Below, piece after piece: positions 32,864-42,058 of a stretch of 64,000 bases of DNA; within the stretch, counting starts at the first letter, position 1; the number at the start of each line of letters is the position of its first letter. Under the pieces are notes generated by a model, which was not told where the DNA came from, did no database searches, and was given only the letters and a program-made list of their open reading frames with translations. Source of the DNA: Micromonospora sp. H61 (GTDB taxonomy: Bacteria > Actinomycetota > Actinomycetes > Mycobacteriales > Micromonosporaceae); the NCBI RefSeq assembly GCF_018070325.1, contig NZ_JAGPXY010000027.1, positions 20,401 through 84,400 on the forward strand. The letters are read 5' to 3'. A program made the translations under genes and the position numbers.

Positions 32864-33226
32864 TCACGTCCCACTGTCGGGATCCTCGCGCTGAAGCCGC
32901 CCGGCCTCTCGCGGAAACAGCCGCCCGATACGCAACGCCAGGGCGAGATCACCGTCGACCATGATCTCGCCCCGGGTGATCGCCGCCAGCCCGTTCACCT
33001 CGCCCCGCGCCATCGCCTCCGCGACCTGCGCGGACACCTGGATCACAGTGGTGGCGGGGGCATCGCTTCGGGTAACCCGCATCCGGCCATGATCGATGTC
33101 CAGCCGCCACTGCTCCACGTTGCCGTCGTCGCGGATGTCGAATCGCACGCTGCCACAGACCTTGCTGAACCGTGGATCCTGGCCAGCGACCGTCAACCGC
33201 TCGAAGAAGGCGCTGGTCTCCGACAT
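32864..33226 (-). CDS. SCP2 sterol-binding domain protein
   Basis: 120 aa, a complete small SCP2 fold (FDIRDDGNVEQWRLDI, VIQVSAQVAEAMARGEVNGLAAITRGEIMVDGDLALALRI). Such proteins bind lipids or other hydrophobic ligands. Encoded immediately upstream of the glucosidase, which suggests coexpression, but a functional link is not obvious. Confidence 0.8.
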   Translation of the reverse strand: MSETSAFFERLTVAGQDPRFSKVCGSVRFDIRDDGNVEQWRLDIDHGRMRVTRSDAPATTVIQVSAQVAEAMARGEVNGLAAITRGEIMVDGDLALALRIGRLFPREAGRLQREDPDSGT

Positions 33227-33307
33227 CCCACCTCCTCCGGGCGCTGGTAAGAGCGGATGCCGGCTACCCGCTGCCGCGCACTCCTAACGCCGGGGTGGTG
33301 CCCTTGT

Positions 33308-34339
33308 TCAGGGTGCGAGCGACAAGCGGGTCCCGAGGTTGAAGTCCACCACGACCGGCGCCCGGCGTACCCGCACGGCAGTCGCGGCGTCGAAGCCGGC
33401 AGCGTCCCGGTGCCAGACCGGCGGGGTGTACGCGCAGTCGCAACGTAGCTTCACCCGCTGCCCGGGGAGCAGGCGCAGGGCGTAACTGTCACCCACGTCC
33501 GCGACGCCGGCCAGGTCCCCGGTGGCCGCGTCGAACGCGATCACCTGGGCGTAGGTGAGCAGCTCGTCGACCCGTACCGCCCCGGTGAGCGGCGTCCCCG
33601 CCGGCAGCGCCTGGTTCAGCGTCGCCGTCTGTTGGGCGCGGACCCGCACCGGCCGCGCCTGCTGCCGACCGCCCACCCCACCGGACCACACCGTGGCCAG
33701 CCCGGCGGCGGCGAACTGCACGGGCCAGTGGTACGGGCCGAGGCCGGTGATCGTGTAACGGCCCTCCTCGTCCGTGGTCGGGCCGTGGTCGCCGTACTTC
33801 GGGTGCGGCACGTAGGGCACCACCATGACCAGCGCACGGGGGACCGGCGCGCCCGTCGCCGCGTCGGTCACCACTCCGACGACGGTGCCCGGCGGGTCGA
33901 GCCGGATGACCGGCGCGCTGGTCACCACGCCGGGCCGCACCTGAATCACCTGTGCCCGCTCGCGCTCACCGGTGCCGCCGCGCCGGCCGACCCATTGCAA
34001 GCCGTGCTCCGTCGTGTCGTAAGGGCTCACCAGCAGCCGGTACCTCCCCGGGGCGACGTCCCCGGTCACCAGGACGCCCTGCTCATCGGCGCAACCCCCG
34101 TAGCGTCCGAGTTGGTCCTCACCGATGCTGACCGCAGACAACGCAGCGGCGTCCACCGGGACGAGCGCCGCGCAGGCCCGGGGGACCGGTGCGCCGGTCG
34201 CCGCGTCGCGCACCACGGTGCGGACGCCGCCGGGCGCGGACGACCCGGGGGTACGCGCGGCGGCCGGGGCGGCGGCCTCCCCGACGAGCAGTGCGACGGC
34301 GATGGTGGCGGTCAGGTGGCGCAGCAGAGCACGGCTCAT
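33308..34339 (-). CDS. Secreted carboxypeptidase-regulatory-like domain protein
   Basis: 343 aa. A signal peptide (LLRHLTATIAVALLVGEAAAPAAA) is followed by two beta-sandwich repeats: VRTVVRDAATGAPVPRACA (about 42-60) and VVGVVTDAATGAPVPRALVMVV (about 145-165), both characteristic of carboxypeptidase regulatory-like/Cna-B-type domains. Three Cys (RYGGCADE, LRCDCAY) may form a disulfide. ATG 34339 gives the signal start; the frame opens further upstream. It is probably a secreted surface or matrix protein; no enzyme motif is visible. Confidence 0.8.
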   Translation of the reverse strand: MSRALLRHLTATIAVALLVGEAAAPAAARTPGSSAPGGVRTVVRDAATGAPVPRACAALVPVDAAALSAVSIGEDQLGRYGGCADEQGVLVTGDVAPGRYRLLVSPYDTTEHGLQWVGRRGGTGERERAQVIQVRPGVVTSAPVIRLDPPGTVVGVVTDAATGAPVPRALVMVVPYVPHPKYGDHGPTTDEEGRYTITGLGPYHWPVQFAAAGLATVWSGGVGGRQQARPVRVRAQQTATLNQALPAGTPLTGAVRVDELLTYAQVIAFDAATGDLAGVADVGDSYALRLLPGQRVKLRCDCAYTPPVWHRDAAGFDAATAVRVRRAPVVVDFNLGTRLSLAP

Positions 34340-34582
34340 CGGGATGTCCTTCCGGCGGCGCGGCGGTTTGGGCAGACCGTAACGGCGTTCAGGTGATCCA
34401 AATCGGTCAATGTCGCGATGCCGACCGTCGCCGCACGGCGTTCCCACCCCACACCGACCGCAACGGACGTTCTGCCCCGAACCCGGCGCATGTGGCACTG
34501 GTAAGACATAGCGTCACGGGGGCGGGGACCACCGCCGCCCTCGCTGCGGACCGGCGGCGACGCCCACCGGAAGGGACCGGAC

Positions 34583-35533
34583 ATGAGTCGTGTCGACACT
34601 GTGCTCCTGCCGGAGCTGGACGGGCCGGTGCCGGCGACGCTGCCGAGCGCGCTCGGCCTGCTGAGCCTGGCCCTGGGAGTGGGCGCGCTGGTCGCGCCCG
34701 GTCCCCTCGCGCGACTGACCGGGGTGGACGACTCCCCGGCCGCGCGGTCCGTGCTTCCGGCCATCGGCCTACGGGAGTTGGGCAGCGGCGCCGGCCTGCT
34801 CAGTGGCCGTCGCCCGGCCGGCTGGGCCTGGAGCCGGGTGGCCGGCGACGCCATGGACCTCACACTGCTCGGGCGGGCCCTCGCCGACCGCGACGGTGAA
34901 CGCCGCCGCCGGGTCGCGCTGACCACCCTCGCCATCGCCGGCATCACCGCCGTCGACGTGCTCGCCGCCGTACGCGTCGGGCGCGCTCGACGGGCCCGCG
35001 CCCGGGTGATCAGGATGCAGATCGCGGTGACGGTGAACCGGTCGCCCGCCGAGGCGTACCGGTTCTGGCGGGACATGGAGAACCTGCCCCGATTCATGGC
35101 GCACCTGGAGTCCGTCCGCGCCGACGACCTGCGCCGCTCGCACTGGATCGCCCGTGGCCCGGCCGGGCACCGCGTCGAGTGGGACGCCGAGATCATCGAC
35201 GACCAGCCGAACAAGTCGATCACCTGGCGGTCGCTGCCGGGGACCCGGGTGCCCAACGCCGGCCGGGTCCGGTTCGTGCCCGCGCCGGGCGACCGGGGCA
35301 CCGAGGTACGGGTGGAGCTGCGCTACGCGCCGCCGGCCGGCGCGCTCGGACGAGCGGTGGCGAAGCTCTTCGGTGAGGAACCCGAGCAGCAGGTCCGCGA
35401 CGACCTGCGCCGGTTCAAGCAGGTGCTGGAAACCGGCGAGGTCGTCCGCTCCGAGGGCAGCCCCAACGGCATCTCCGTACGCCAACAGGCCATGCAGCGA
35501 CCCGCCCAGCCGCTGCCGGCGTCCCGCCGCTGA
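34583..35533 (+). CDS. Membrane-SRPBCC fusion protein
   Basis: 316 aa. Residues about 20-145 contain hydrophobic segments (ALGLLSLALGVGALVAPGPL, LTTLAIAGITAVDVLAAV) of the DUF4267-like type. Residues about 150-290 form a SRPBCC/cyclase-type ligand-binding domain (VTVNRSPAEAYRFWRDMENLPRFMAHLESV, EWDAEIIDDQPNKSITWRSL). The C-terminal tail is Gln/Arg-rich. ATG 34583 has AAGGGACCGG upstream. It is 29 bases before the Zn-dependent alcohol dehydrogenase, so the pair is an operon; this pairing suggests a redox or aldehyde-related role. Confidence 0.82.
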   Translation: MSRVDTVLLPELDGPVPATLPSALGLLSLALGVGALVAPGPLARLTGVDDSPAARSVLPAIGLRELGSGAGLLSGRRPAGWAWSRVAGDAMDLTLLGRALADRDGERRRRVALTTLAIAGITAVDVLAAVRVGRARRARARVIRMQIAVTVNRSPAEAYRFWRDMENLPRFMAHLESVRADDLRRSHWIARGPAGHRVEWDAEIIDDQPNKSITWRSLPGTRVPNAGRVRFVPAPGDRGTEVRVELRYAPPAGALGRAVAKLFGEEPEQQVRDDLRRFKQVLETGEVVRSEGSPNGISVRQQAMQRPAQPLPASRR

Positions 35534-35562
35534 CCGCCCGAGCTCTCCGAAAGGGACCGAGA

Positions 35563-36735
35563 ATGAAGGCCACCGCCTGGATGGGCACCGACAGCGTCAA
35601 GGTCATCGACGTACCCGACCCGAAGATCATGAACGCCCGGGACGCGATCGTCCGGATCAGCACCACCGCGATCTGCGGCTCCGACCTGCACCTCTACCAC
35701 GGCTACATCCCCGCGATGCGCAAGGGCGACATCCTCGGCCACGAGTTCATGGGCGAGGTGGTGGAGGTGGGCCCGCAGGTCCGCAACCTCGCCCCCGGCG
35801 ACCGGGTGGTGGTGCCCTTCCCGATCGCCTGCGGGCACTGCTCGTCCTGCCAGCGCGGCCTCTACTCGGTCTGCGAGAACTCCAACCCGAACGCCGGCAT
35901 CGCCGAGAAGATCATGGGGCACTCGCCGGCCGGCATCTTCGGCTACTCGCACCTGCTCGGCGGCTACGCCGGTGGCCAGGCCGAGTACGCCCGGGTGCCG
36001 TTCGCCGACGTCGGCCCGGTCAAGGTGCCCGACGAGATCAGCGACGACCAGGCGGTCATGCTGGCCGACGTGTTCCCGACCGGCTACATGGGCGCCGAGA
36101 TGTGCGACATCAAACCCGGGCAGGTGATCGCCGTCTGGGGCGCCGGGCCGGTCGGGCTGCTCGCCGCGGCCAGCGCCCGGCTGCTCGGCGCGGAGCGGGT
36201 GATCGTCATCGACCGGTTCCCGTACCGGCTGCGGCTGGCCGAGGAGCACATCGACGCCGAGACGATCAACTACGAGGAAGTCGACGTGCTGGACACCCTC
36301 AACGAGATGACCGCCGGCCGGGGCCCCGACGCGTGCATCGACGCGGTGGGCCTGGAGGGCCACCACGGCAACGCCGCCCTGTACGCGTACGACCGGGCCA
36401 AGCAGGCCGCGCGAGTCGAGACGGAACGGCCGTTCGCGCTGCGGCAGGCGATCCTCGCCTGCCGCTCCGGCGGGGTGGTCTCGGTCGTCGGCGCGTACGG
36501 CGGTTTCGTCGACAAGTTCCCGATGGGCGCGTTCATGAACCGCTCGCTGGTCATGCGGACCGGTCAGTGCCACGTCCAGCGCTACACCCGGCCGCTACTG
36601 GAACGCATCCAGCGCGGCGAGATCGACCCGAGCTTCATCGTCAGCCACCGGATGCCGCTGCGTGACGCCCCGAAGGGCTACAAGATCTTCCAGAAGAAGC
36701 AGGACGACTGCACGAAGGTGCTGCTCAAGGCCTGA
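35563..36735 (+). CDS. Zinc-dependent alcohol/formaldehyde dehydrogenase
   Basis: 390 aa, MDR family. Catalytic zinc site residues are in TTAICGSDLHLYHGYIPAM (C38) and GHEFMGEVVEVG; the structural zinc motif is CGHCSSCQRGLYSVCENSN (four Cys). The Rossmann motif WGAGPVGLLAA follows at about 184-194. Length and the long C-terminal loop match glutathione-independent formaldehyde dehydrogenase-like enzymes rather than short ADHs. ATG 35563 follows AAGGGACC, the same ribosome site style as the upstream gene. Confidence 0.9.
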   Translation: MKATAWMGTDSVKVIDVPDPKIMNARDAIVRISTTAICGSDLHLYHGYIPAMRKGDILGHEFMGEVVEVGPQVRNLAPGDRVVVPFPIACGHCSSCQRGLYSVCENSNPNAGIAEKIMGHSPAGIFGYSHLLGGYAGGQAEYARVPFADVGPVKVPDEISDDQAVMLADVFPTGYMGAEMCDIKPGQVIAVWGAGPVGLLAAASARLLGAERVIVIDRFPYRLRLAEEHIDAETINYEEVDVLDTLNEMTAGRGPDACIDAVGLEGHHGNAALYAYDRAKQAARVETERPFALRQAILACRSGGVVSVVGAYGGFVDKFPMGAFMNRSLVMRTGQCHVQRYTRPLLERIQRGEIDPSFIVSHRMPLRDAPKGYKIFQKKQDDCTKVLLKA

Positions 36736-36871
36736 CCGGTGCGCGTGGGCCGGCCGGCCGGGTAGATCGGGGCGCGCTGCCTTTGGAGCTGATGTCGTAG
36801 ACGATTCACCCGCACCGGCCGGCCCGGCCGGGAGGGCCCAGGGCGTGGCCATCCGTGGGTAGCCTCGCGTC

Positions 36872-37357
36872 ATGCCGAACGACAATCACCAAGGTCAGAT
36901 TCGGGCAGACGTCCGCGCGGGGACGCCTGCCGACGCCGTGGCGTTGGCAGGCCTTCGATGGCGGCGGCTGACCGAGGAGGGCGGCTACACGGGCAATGAT
37001 CACGACGACTTCGTGGAGCTGTTCGCCACGTGGGTCACCGAGCATCTGTCGACCCACCGGCCGTTCGTCGCCGAGGTCGACGGCGACGTGGTCGGAATGG
37101 CCTGGCTGATGATCGCTGACCGGGTGCCGGCACCCACGCACCGGCACCGTCGGACCGGGGACGTCCAAGCGGTGTACGTGGTGCCGGAGCTGCGCGACAG
37201 CGGGATCGGCGCGGCCCTGCTGACCCTGGTGCTGGCCGAGGCGCGCGAGCTCGGCCTGGAACACGTGACCGTCCACTCCAGCGAACGGGCGGTGCCCCTG
37301 TATCAGCGGGTGGGTTTCCAGCACGGCCAGACCTGGCTCAGCTGGCAATCCGAGTGA
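36872..37357 (+). CDS. GNAT-family acetyltransferase
   Basis: 161 aa. The core acetyl-CoA region is GDVQAVYVVPELRDSGIGAALLTLVLAEA (about 91-119), with the (R/Q)xxGxG/A turn as DSGIGAAL, and the C-terminal VPLYQRVGFQHGQTWLSW is characteristic. ATG 36872. The substrate is unknown. Confidence 0.88.
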   Translation: MPNDNHQGQIRADVRAGTPADAVALAGLRWRRLTEEGGYTGNDHDDFVELFATWVTEHLSTHRPFVAEVDGDVVGMAWLMIADRVPAPTHRHRRTGDVQAVYVVPELRDSGIGAALLTLVLAEARELGLEHVTVHSSERAVPLYQRVGFQHGQTWLSWQSE

Positions 37358-37664
37358 CGTGACCGGCGTGTCGTCGATGGAGGGCGCGGACACGGGGTGT
37401 CCACGGGGGACGCTGGCCGGACCTGAACGACCCGGAGCAGTTGGCGCGCAACGAGGTGCGGGTCGCCGCCGCGATATACCACGACGACATGTCCTCGACC
37501 GGCTGATCCGCCTGGTTCGCGGCGAGATGTGAGCCGTGCCCGCCCGATGACGCGAAGTCCGGGTCGACGGGTGACCCCGTTTGCGGCCAGGGAGCATGGG
37601 AACTCGCCCCGTTCGTCCGCCGGCAGGGCCCGATGGCCGGTCGAGGAGACGGAAGGAGCGGGTC
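37358..37664. other. Spacer with a possible gene remnant
   Basis: 307 bases between two + genes. Around 37421-37506 a frame reads DLNDPEQLARNEVRVAAAIY and ends at TGA, but it has no start or ribosome site, so it may be a remnant or chance. Nothing else is seen. Confidence 0.35.
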
Positions 37665-38051
37665 ATGGAGTACGAGCAGATGATCGCCACGGTACGGCGG
37701 CGCGCGGGCCTCGGGGAGAACGAGGCCGTGCGGTCCGTACAGGCCGTTCTGTCGGTGCTCGGCGAACGGCTCGCCGGACAGGAGGCCGACAACCTGGCGG
37801 CACAGCTACCGGATCGGCTGGACGCGTCGGTCACCCGTAATCCGCAGGGCCGCCGGTGGGACATCGGTGAGTTCCTGAAGCACGTCGGCGACCGGGAGCA
37901 GGTCGCGGACGCGGACCAGGTGCGTCTACACGCCCAGGCGGTGTTGCGGACCGTCGCCGAGGCGCTCAACGACGACGAGCGGCACGATCTGCTCGCCCAG
38001 CTTCCCGCCGGCATCATCGATCTCTTCGGTGTTCCCACCCCGCGCGGCTGA
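37665..38051 (+). CDS. DUF2267 domain protein
   Basis: 128 aa, soluble helical protein. MEYEQMIATVRRRAGL, AVLSVLGERLAGQEADNLAAQLP and LHAQAVLRTVAEALNDDERHDLLAQLP are the paired helical repeats of DUF2267. ATG 37665 has GGAAGGAG upstream, among the strongest ribosome sites in the window. Family members are small, abundant in actinobacteria and of unknown function, often near redox or stress genes. Confidence 0.88.
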   Translation: MEYEQMIATVRRRAGLGENEAVRSVQAVLSVLGERLAGQEADNLAAQLPDRLDASVTRNPQGRRWDIGEFLKHVGDREQVADADQVRLHAQAVLRTVAEALNDDERHDLLAQLPAGIIDLFGVPTPRG

Positions 38052-38147
38052 GCACCGCCCCCGCCGCAACCGGCGCGGAGCAGGTGAGGCTGGGGCCAGG
38101 TCTTGCGGACCGCGCTGGCGAAGCCGGCGACGAAGAGGGTGGCGAAG

Positions 38148-39245
38148 CTAGCGGGGGCGGACTCCGGGCTCCACGGTCAGGGTCCCCGCCACGGCATCGA
38201 TTGTGGCCCGCGAACCGAGCGGAACGGTGAGCTGGCCATTGCCGTGGCCCAGTCGGAGCCCACCGAGGACCGGTACGCCGAGGTCGTAGAGGCGATCCTT
38301 GAGCACCGCGGCCGCGTCCCACTCGTCGGGTCCACCGACGCTGTTGGTGATCTGGCCGATGACCACCCCGGCGACCCTGGACAGCACGCCCACCCGGCGC
38401 AACTCGGTCAGCATCCGGTCGATGCTGTACGGTGCCTCGTCCACGTCCTCGAAGAACAGGATGGCGCCGTCGAACTTCGGGGCGTCGTCGGCGCCCAGCG
38501 ATGTGGAGATCAGCGTGAGGCAGCCCCCGAGCAGGGAACCCGTCGCCCGTCCGGGCACCAGCACGGGGGCGGCCGTCTCGGCGGGATCCCGGGAGATGGT
38601 GACGGGGGCCGTCGTCATCACCGCCCGCCGGAGCGACTCGGCGCACTCCGGGCCGGTGCGGCTGTCGCTCCAGTTGACCATCGGGCCGTAGAACGTGGCC
38701 AGCCCGGTGTCGCGCCAGAGTCTGCCGTGGATGCTGGTGATGTCGCTGAACCCGACGACCACCCTGGGGTCGCGCCGAATGCCGGCCACGTCGATCTGAT
38801 CGACGATCCGCTGGGTGCCGTAGCCGCCACGGGCGGCGAACACACCACGGACTCCGGGGTCGTTGAACGCGGCGTTCAGATCGGCCAGCCGCTGGGCATC
38901 CGTTCCGGCCAGATAGCCGTACCTGGCAAAGACGTGCGCGCCCAACTCGACCTCCAGGCCCCAGCTTCGCAGGATCTCGATGCCGCGCGCCATGTTCGCG
39001 GGGTTGGGCGTGCCCCCGGGCGAGACGACCCGGACCCGGTCCCCGGGCGCCAGCGCCGGCGCGCGCAGCACCCGCTTCGGGCCGCCCGGCGCGGCCTGCG
39101 CCGCCTCGGCTGTGCCGACGAGCAAGGCCCCACCGGCAGCCGCCGCCCCGACACCCAGCACGTGCCGCCGGGAAAGGGCTTGGCTTGCGGATCTCGGGGT
39201 CGGGGTGCGGTCCGTTCCGGAAGTTGTCACGGGCGATCCCCTCAT
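38148..39245 (-). CDS. Tat-exported LD-carboxypeptidase (peptidase S66)
   Basis: 365 aa. The N-terminus has a twin-arginine signal: SRRHVLGVGAAAAGGALLVG (RR at 26-27). The S66 domain follows: the catalytic Ser S167 in GFSDITSIH, Glu in ILFFEDVDEAPYSIDRML (about 274), His in GLRLGHG (about 334). It should cut the L,D bond of murein tetrapeptides outside the membrane, in peptidoglycan recycling or remodelling; cytosolic LdcA relatives lack this signal. ATG 39245. Confidence 0.88.
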   Translation of the reverse strand: MRGSPVTTSGTDRTPTPRSASQALSRRHVLGVGAAAAGGALLVGTAEAAQAAPGGPKRVLRAPALAPGDRVRVVSPGGTPNPANMARGIEILRSWGLEVELGAHVFARYGYLAGTDAQRLADLNAAFNDPGVRGVFAARGGYGTQRIVDQIDVAGIRRDPRVVVGFSDITSIHGRLWRDTGLATFYGPMVNWSDSRTGPECAESLRRAVMTTAPVTISRDPAETAAPVLVPGRATGSLLGGCLTLISTSLGADDAPKFDGAILFFEDVDEAPYSIDRMLTELRRVGVLSRVAGVVIGQITNSVGGPDEWDAAAVLKDRLYDLGVPVLGGLRLGHGNGQLTVPLGSRATIDAVAGTLTVEPGVRPR

Positions 39246-39337
39246 CGGCGTCGATGTCCGCGCCGCAACAGCCTACGACAAGGATCGATGCCTTGGGGTC
39301 CGCGAACGGTGTGGGCGGCCGGGGGAGTGACGCCCAG

Positions 39338-40816
39338 TCAGGGGATGGGCCACTCGTGCACCGGCCGGTTGCTGTGCATCAGGTCGACGTAGTGTCGGAC
39401 CACCTCGCGCAGCGCCTCCGGCCGGTCCAGGTGGTCGGCCGACTCCAACCGGTGCAGCGTCTCCACCTGCCAGGTCGCGCCGTTGCGGCCAGCCAGGCAG
39501 CGCTGCTCGATGACGCCGAGCAACCGGTCACGCTCGGCCGGGTCGAGCCCCCACCGGTCCAGGCCGTGATGGGCCATCGGCAGCAACCGGCGCAACACCA
39601 ACTCGGTGACGGGCAGGTAACCGAGACCGGGCCAGAACACCTGCGCGTCGATGCCGTGCCGGGCGCAGCTGGTGAAGTTCTCCTCGGCGGCGCTGAACGA
39701 CATCTGCGACCACAGTGGCCGGTCCGATTCGGCGAGGGCGCGCACCAACCCGAAGTAGAAGGCGCCGTTGGCGATGGTGTCCAGCACGGTCGGGCCGGCG
39801 GGCAGCACCCGATTTTCCACCCGCAGGTGCGGCCGGCCCCGCGACACGTCGTACACCGGGCGGTTCCACCGGTAGACGGTGCCGTTGTGCAGGCGCAACT
39901 CGGCCAGATTGGGCACCTCGCCGGCCGCGAGGGCCTGCGCCGGGTCCTCCGGGTCGCACACCGGCAGCAGCGCCGGGAAGTAGCGCACGTTCTCCTCGAA
40001 CAGGTCGAACACGCTGGTGATCCAGCGTTCGCCGAACCAGACCCGGGGGCGTACCCCCTGGGCTTTGATCTCCTCCGACCGGGTGTCGGTGGCCTGCTGG
40101 AACAGCGGGATGCGGGTCTCGCGCCACAGCTCCCGGCCGAAGAACAGCGGCGAATTCGCGCCGACCGCGACCTGGATGCCCGCCACCGCCTGGGCGGCGT
40201 TCCAGTAGTCGGCGAACTGGGCAGGGCTGACCTGAAGATGGAACTGGGTGCTGGTGCAGGCAGCCTCCGGGGTGATCGTGTCGGCGGTGACGGCCAAACG
40301 TTCCACCCCGCTGATGGCGATCGGCAGATCCTCGCCGCGGGCCGCGAAGATCTGCTCGTTGAGCAGCTTGTAGCGGGGATTGGCCGACAGCGTCTCGGCG
40401 GTCAGGTGCTCGGGGCGCAGCGTCGGCAGGATGCCGATCATGACCATGTGCGCGCCGACCGCCCGGGCCTTCACCTCGGCGGCGTTGAGGCTGGCCCGCA
40501 CGTACTCCTCGAAGTCGGCGGTGCCGGTGCCGGTCAGCCGGCGCGGTGGCACGTTGATCTCGACGTTGAACTGGCCCAGCTCGGTCTGGAAACTCGGGTC
40601 GGCGATGGCCGCCAGCACGTCGGCGTTGCGCATCGCCGGATTCGACGCCTCGTCGACCAGGTTCAGCTCGATCTCCACGCCGGTCATCGGCCGGTCGAGG
40701 TCGAAGCGCGACTCGCGCAGCATCTCGGCGAAGACATCCAGGCAGCGGCGGACCTTGTCGCGGTAGCGGGCTCGATCCTCTCGACTGAAGGTTCGTACGC
40801 CGACGTCCTCGCCCAT
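39338..40816 (-). CDS. GCS2-family glutamate-cysteine ligase-like protein
   Basis: 492 aa from ATG 40816, preceded by GGGGTGG; a GTG at 40825 is the alternative. The family shows GVEIELNLVDEAS (substrate/ATP region), ELGQFNVEINVPP, and ACTSTQFHLQVS in a carboxylate-amine ligase fold. In actinobacteria such proteins are found apart from mycothiol and ergothioneine loci, so substrate assignment to glutamate and cysteine is uncertain; it could be another amino acid ligase. Confidence 0.82.
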   Translation of the reverse strand: MGEDVGVRTFSREDRARYRDKVRRCLDVFAEMLRESRFDLDRPMTGVEIELNLVDEASNPAMRNADVLAAIADPSFQTELGQFNVEINVPPRRLTGTGTADFEEYVRASLNAAEVKARAVGAHMVMIGILPTLRPEHLTAETLSANPRYKLLNEQIFAARGEDLPIAISGVERLAVTADTITPEAACTSTQFHLQVSPAQFADYWNAAQAVAGIQVAVGANSPLFFGRELWRETRIPLFQQATDTRSEEIKAQGVRPRVWFGERWITSVFDLFEENVRYFPALLPVCDPEDPAQALAAGEVPNLAELRLHNGTVYRWNRPVYDVSRGRPHLRVENRVLPAGPTVLDTIANGAFYFGLVRALAESDRPLWSQMSFSAAEENFTSCARHGIDAQVFWPGLGYLPVTELVLRRLLPMAHHGLDRWGLDPAERDRLLGVIEQRCLAGRNGATWQVETLHRLESADHLDRPEALREVVRHYVDLMHSNRPVHEWPIP

Positions 40817-40962
40817 GGTCACCACCCCGTCACCGCTGGTCCCCTAACCTCGCACGTGATCGCCGGGCGGGGGAAGACCCGAGGACCCTTTCCTACCCAC
40901 CTGCCCGCCCTGTTAGCCCAGCCAGGGCGGACCGATAGCATTGCGGGCCGAGAGGTGGTGGC

Positions 40963-41307
40963 GTGCGGATGCGCGAGAAGGTGACCCGGCTGTTCGTCGC
41001 GGCGGCGATCGCCGAGGCCTGCTCCTGGCTGGCCCTGCTGGTCGGCATGCTGGTCAAGTACGGTCCGCCGGACAACGAGCTGGGCGTCAAGATCTTCGGG
41101 CCGATACACGGCGGCCTGTTCGTCGCGTACGTCCTGCTGGTGCTTGCCGTGGCCCGGCTGCACCGGTGGAGCCTGCTGGCCACGGCGGTGGCCCTGGCCA
41201 GCGCGGTGCCGCCCTTCGCCACCCTGGCCTTCGAGCGCTGGGCCCGTCGCCGGGGCATGCTCGCCGTCGACAGGCAGCCTGCCCGCGAGCCCGCCCCGGT
41301 CGGCTGA
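40963..41307 (+). CDS. DUF3817 membrane protein
   Basis: 114 aa, three transmembrane segments (about 9-30, 45-65, 72-88). The pattern FVAAAIAEACSWLALLVGMLVKY, IFGPIHGGLFVAYVLLVLAVA is that of DUF3817. GTG 40963 or ATG 40969 may be the start. It is divergent from the GCS2-like gene. Role unknown. Confidence 0.82.
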   Translation: MRMREKVTRLFVAAAIAEACSWLALLVGMLVKYGPPDNELGVKIFGPIHGGLFVAYVLLVLAVARLHRWSLLATAVALASAVPPFATLAFERWARRRGMLAVDRQPAREPAPVG

Positions 41308-41367
41308 GCCGCCGACCCGCCCGCGCACTCATCCCGATCGGCTGAACCGCCGACCCGCCGGCCCTGA

Positions 41368-41937
41368 TCAGGTCAGCGCGGAGCAGGCCGCGATGCCGGC
41401 CACCAGCAGCGTGCCCAGGAACGCCTGCAACAGCAGTGGCGGCCCGAGATGCGACCAGAGCGTCGCCGTACGCGGGGTCAGCAACTGCCCGGTGGTGAGG
41501 TTGACGATCTGCTCGATCCGGGGCGGCAGCTCCGGGTCGCGTTGCGGGCGCACTGTGAGCTGCACCTGGTCCGCCGGGTGCAGGGCGCTCTGCGGCAGGT
41601 GACCGTGCAGCTCCACCTCGCAGAGCTGACCGGCGGTGTTGCGGAGCCGCACCGGGGTGACCAGGTACTCCGGACCCTGCTTCAGCTCCTTCCAGCGACG
41701 GCGGGTGCCGCCGCCGCCGAACGAGAAGAGCGAGCGCAGCAGCAGGGCGGGCAGCCGGGCGAAGGCCGCCGCGGCGAGCACCGCCACCAGCACCGGCTGA
41801 CCGATGCGCACCTCACGGGTGTAGCCGTCGAGCAGGCGGACGAGCCGCCCGGTGACGATTCGTTCCGTCGGGTGCACGATCCGTCGGGTATCGAGTCCGC
41901 TGTCCATTTCCACCACCGAGAGTTCGCGTGTGTTCAC
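41368..41937 (-). CDS. Membrane-anchored hypothetical protein
   Basis: 189 aa from GTG 41937. A hydrophobic segment at about 47-68 (PVLVAVLAAAAFARLPALLL) and another at the C-terminus (about 165-187) flank a polar domain (KQGPEYLVTPVRLRNTAGQL, VQLTVRPQRDPELPPRI) of about 70 residues. No family is recognised. A role as a small membrane scaffold is possible. The gene is divergent from the baeRF2 gene at 42059. Confidence 0.65.
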   Translation of the reverse strand: MNTRELSVVEMDSGLDTRRIVHPTERIVTGRLVRLLDGYTREVRIGQPVLVAVLAAAAFARLPALLLRSLFSFGGGGTRRRWKELKQGPEYLVTPVRLRNTAGQLCEVELHGHLPQSALHPADQVQLTVRPQRDPELPPRIEQIVNLTTGQLLTPRTATLWSHLGPPLLLQAFLGTLLVAGIAACSALT

Positions 41938-42058
41938 AGATCGTATCGACGTCCTCGGTTGAACGACGTGAATGAAACCTGGTCACGGGCTCACGGCCGC
42001 GAGGTGACAACCCCGGCGACCCGGGTAAGCGGGGGGCCGAGCTGGAAAGGGGTCGAGC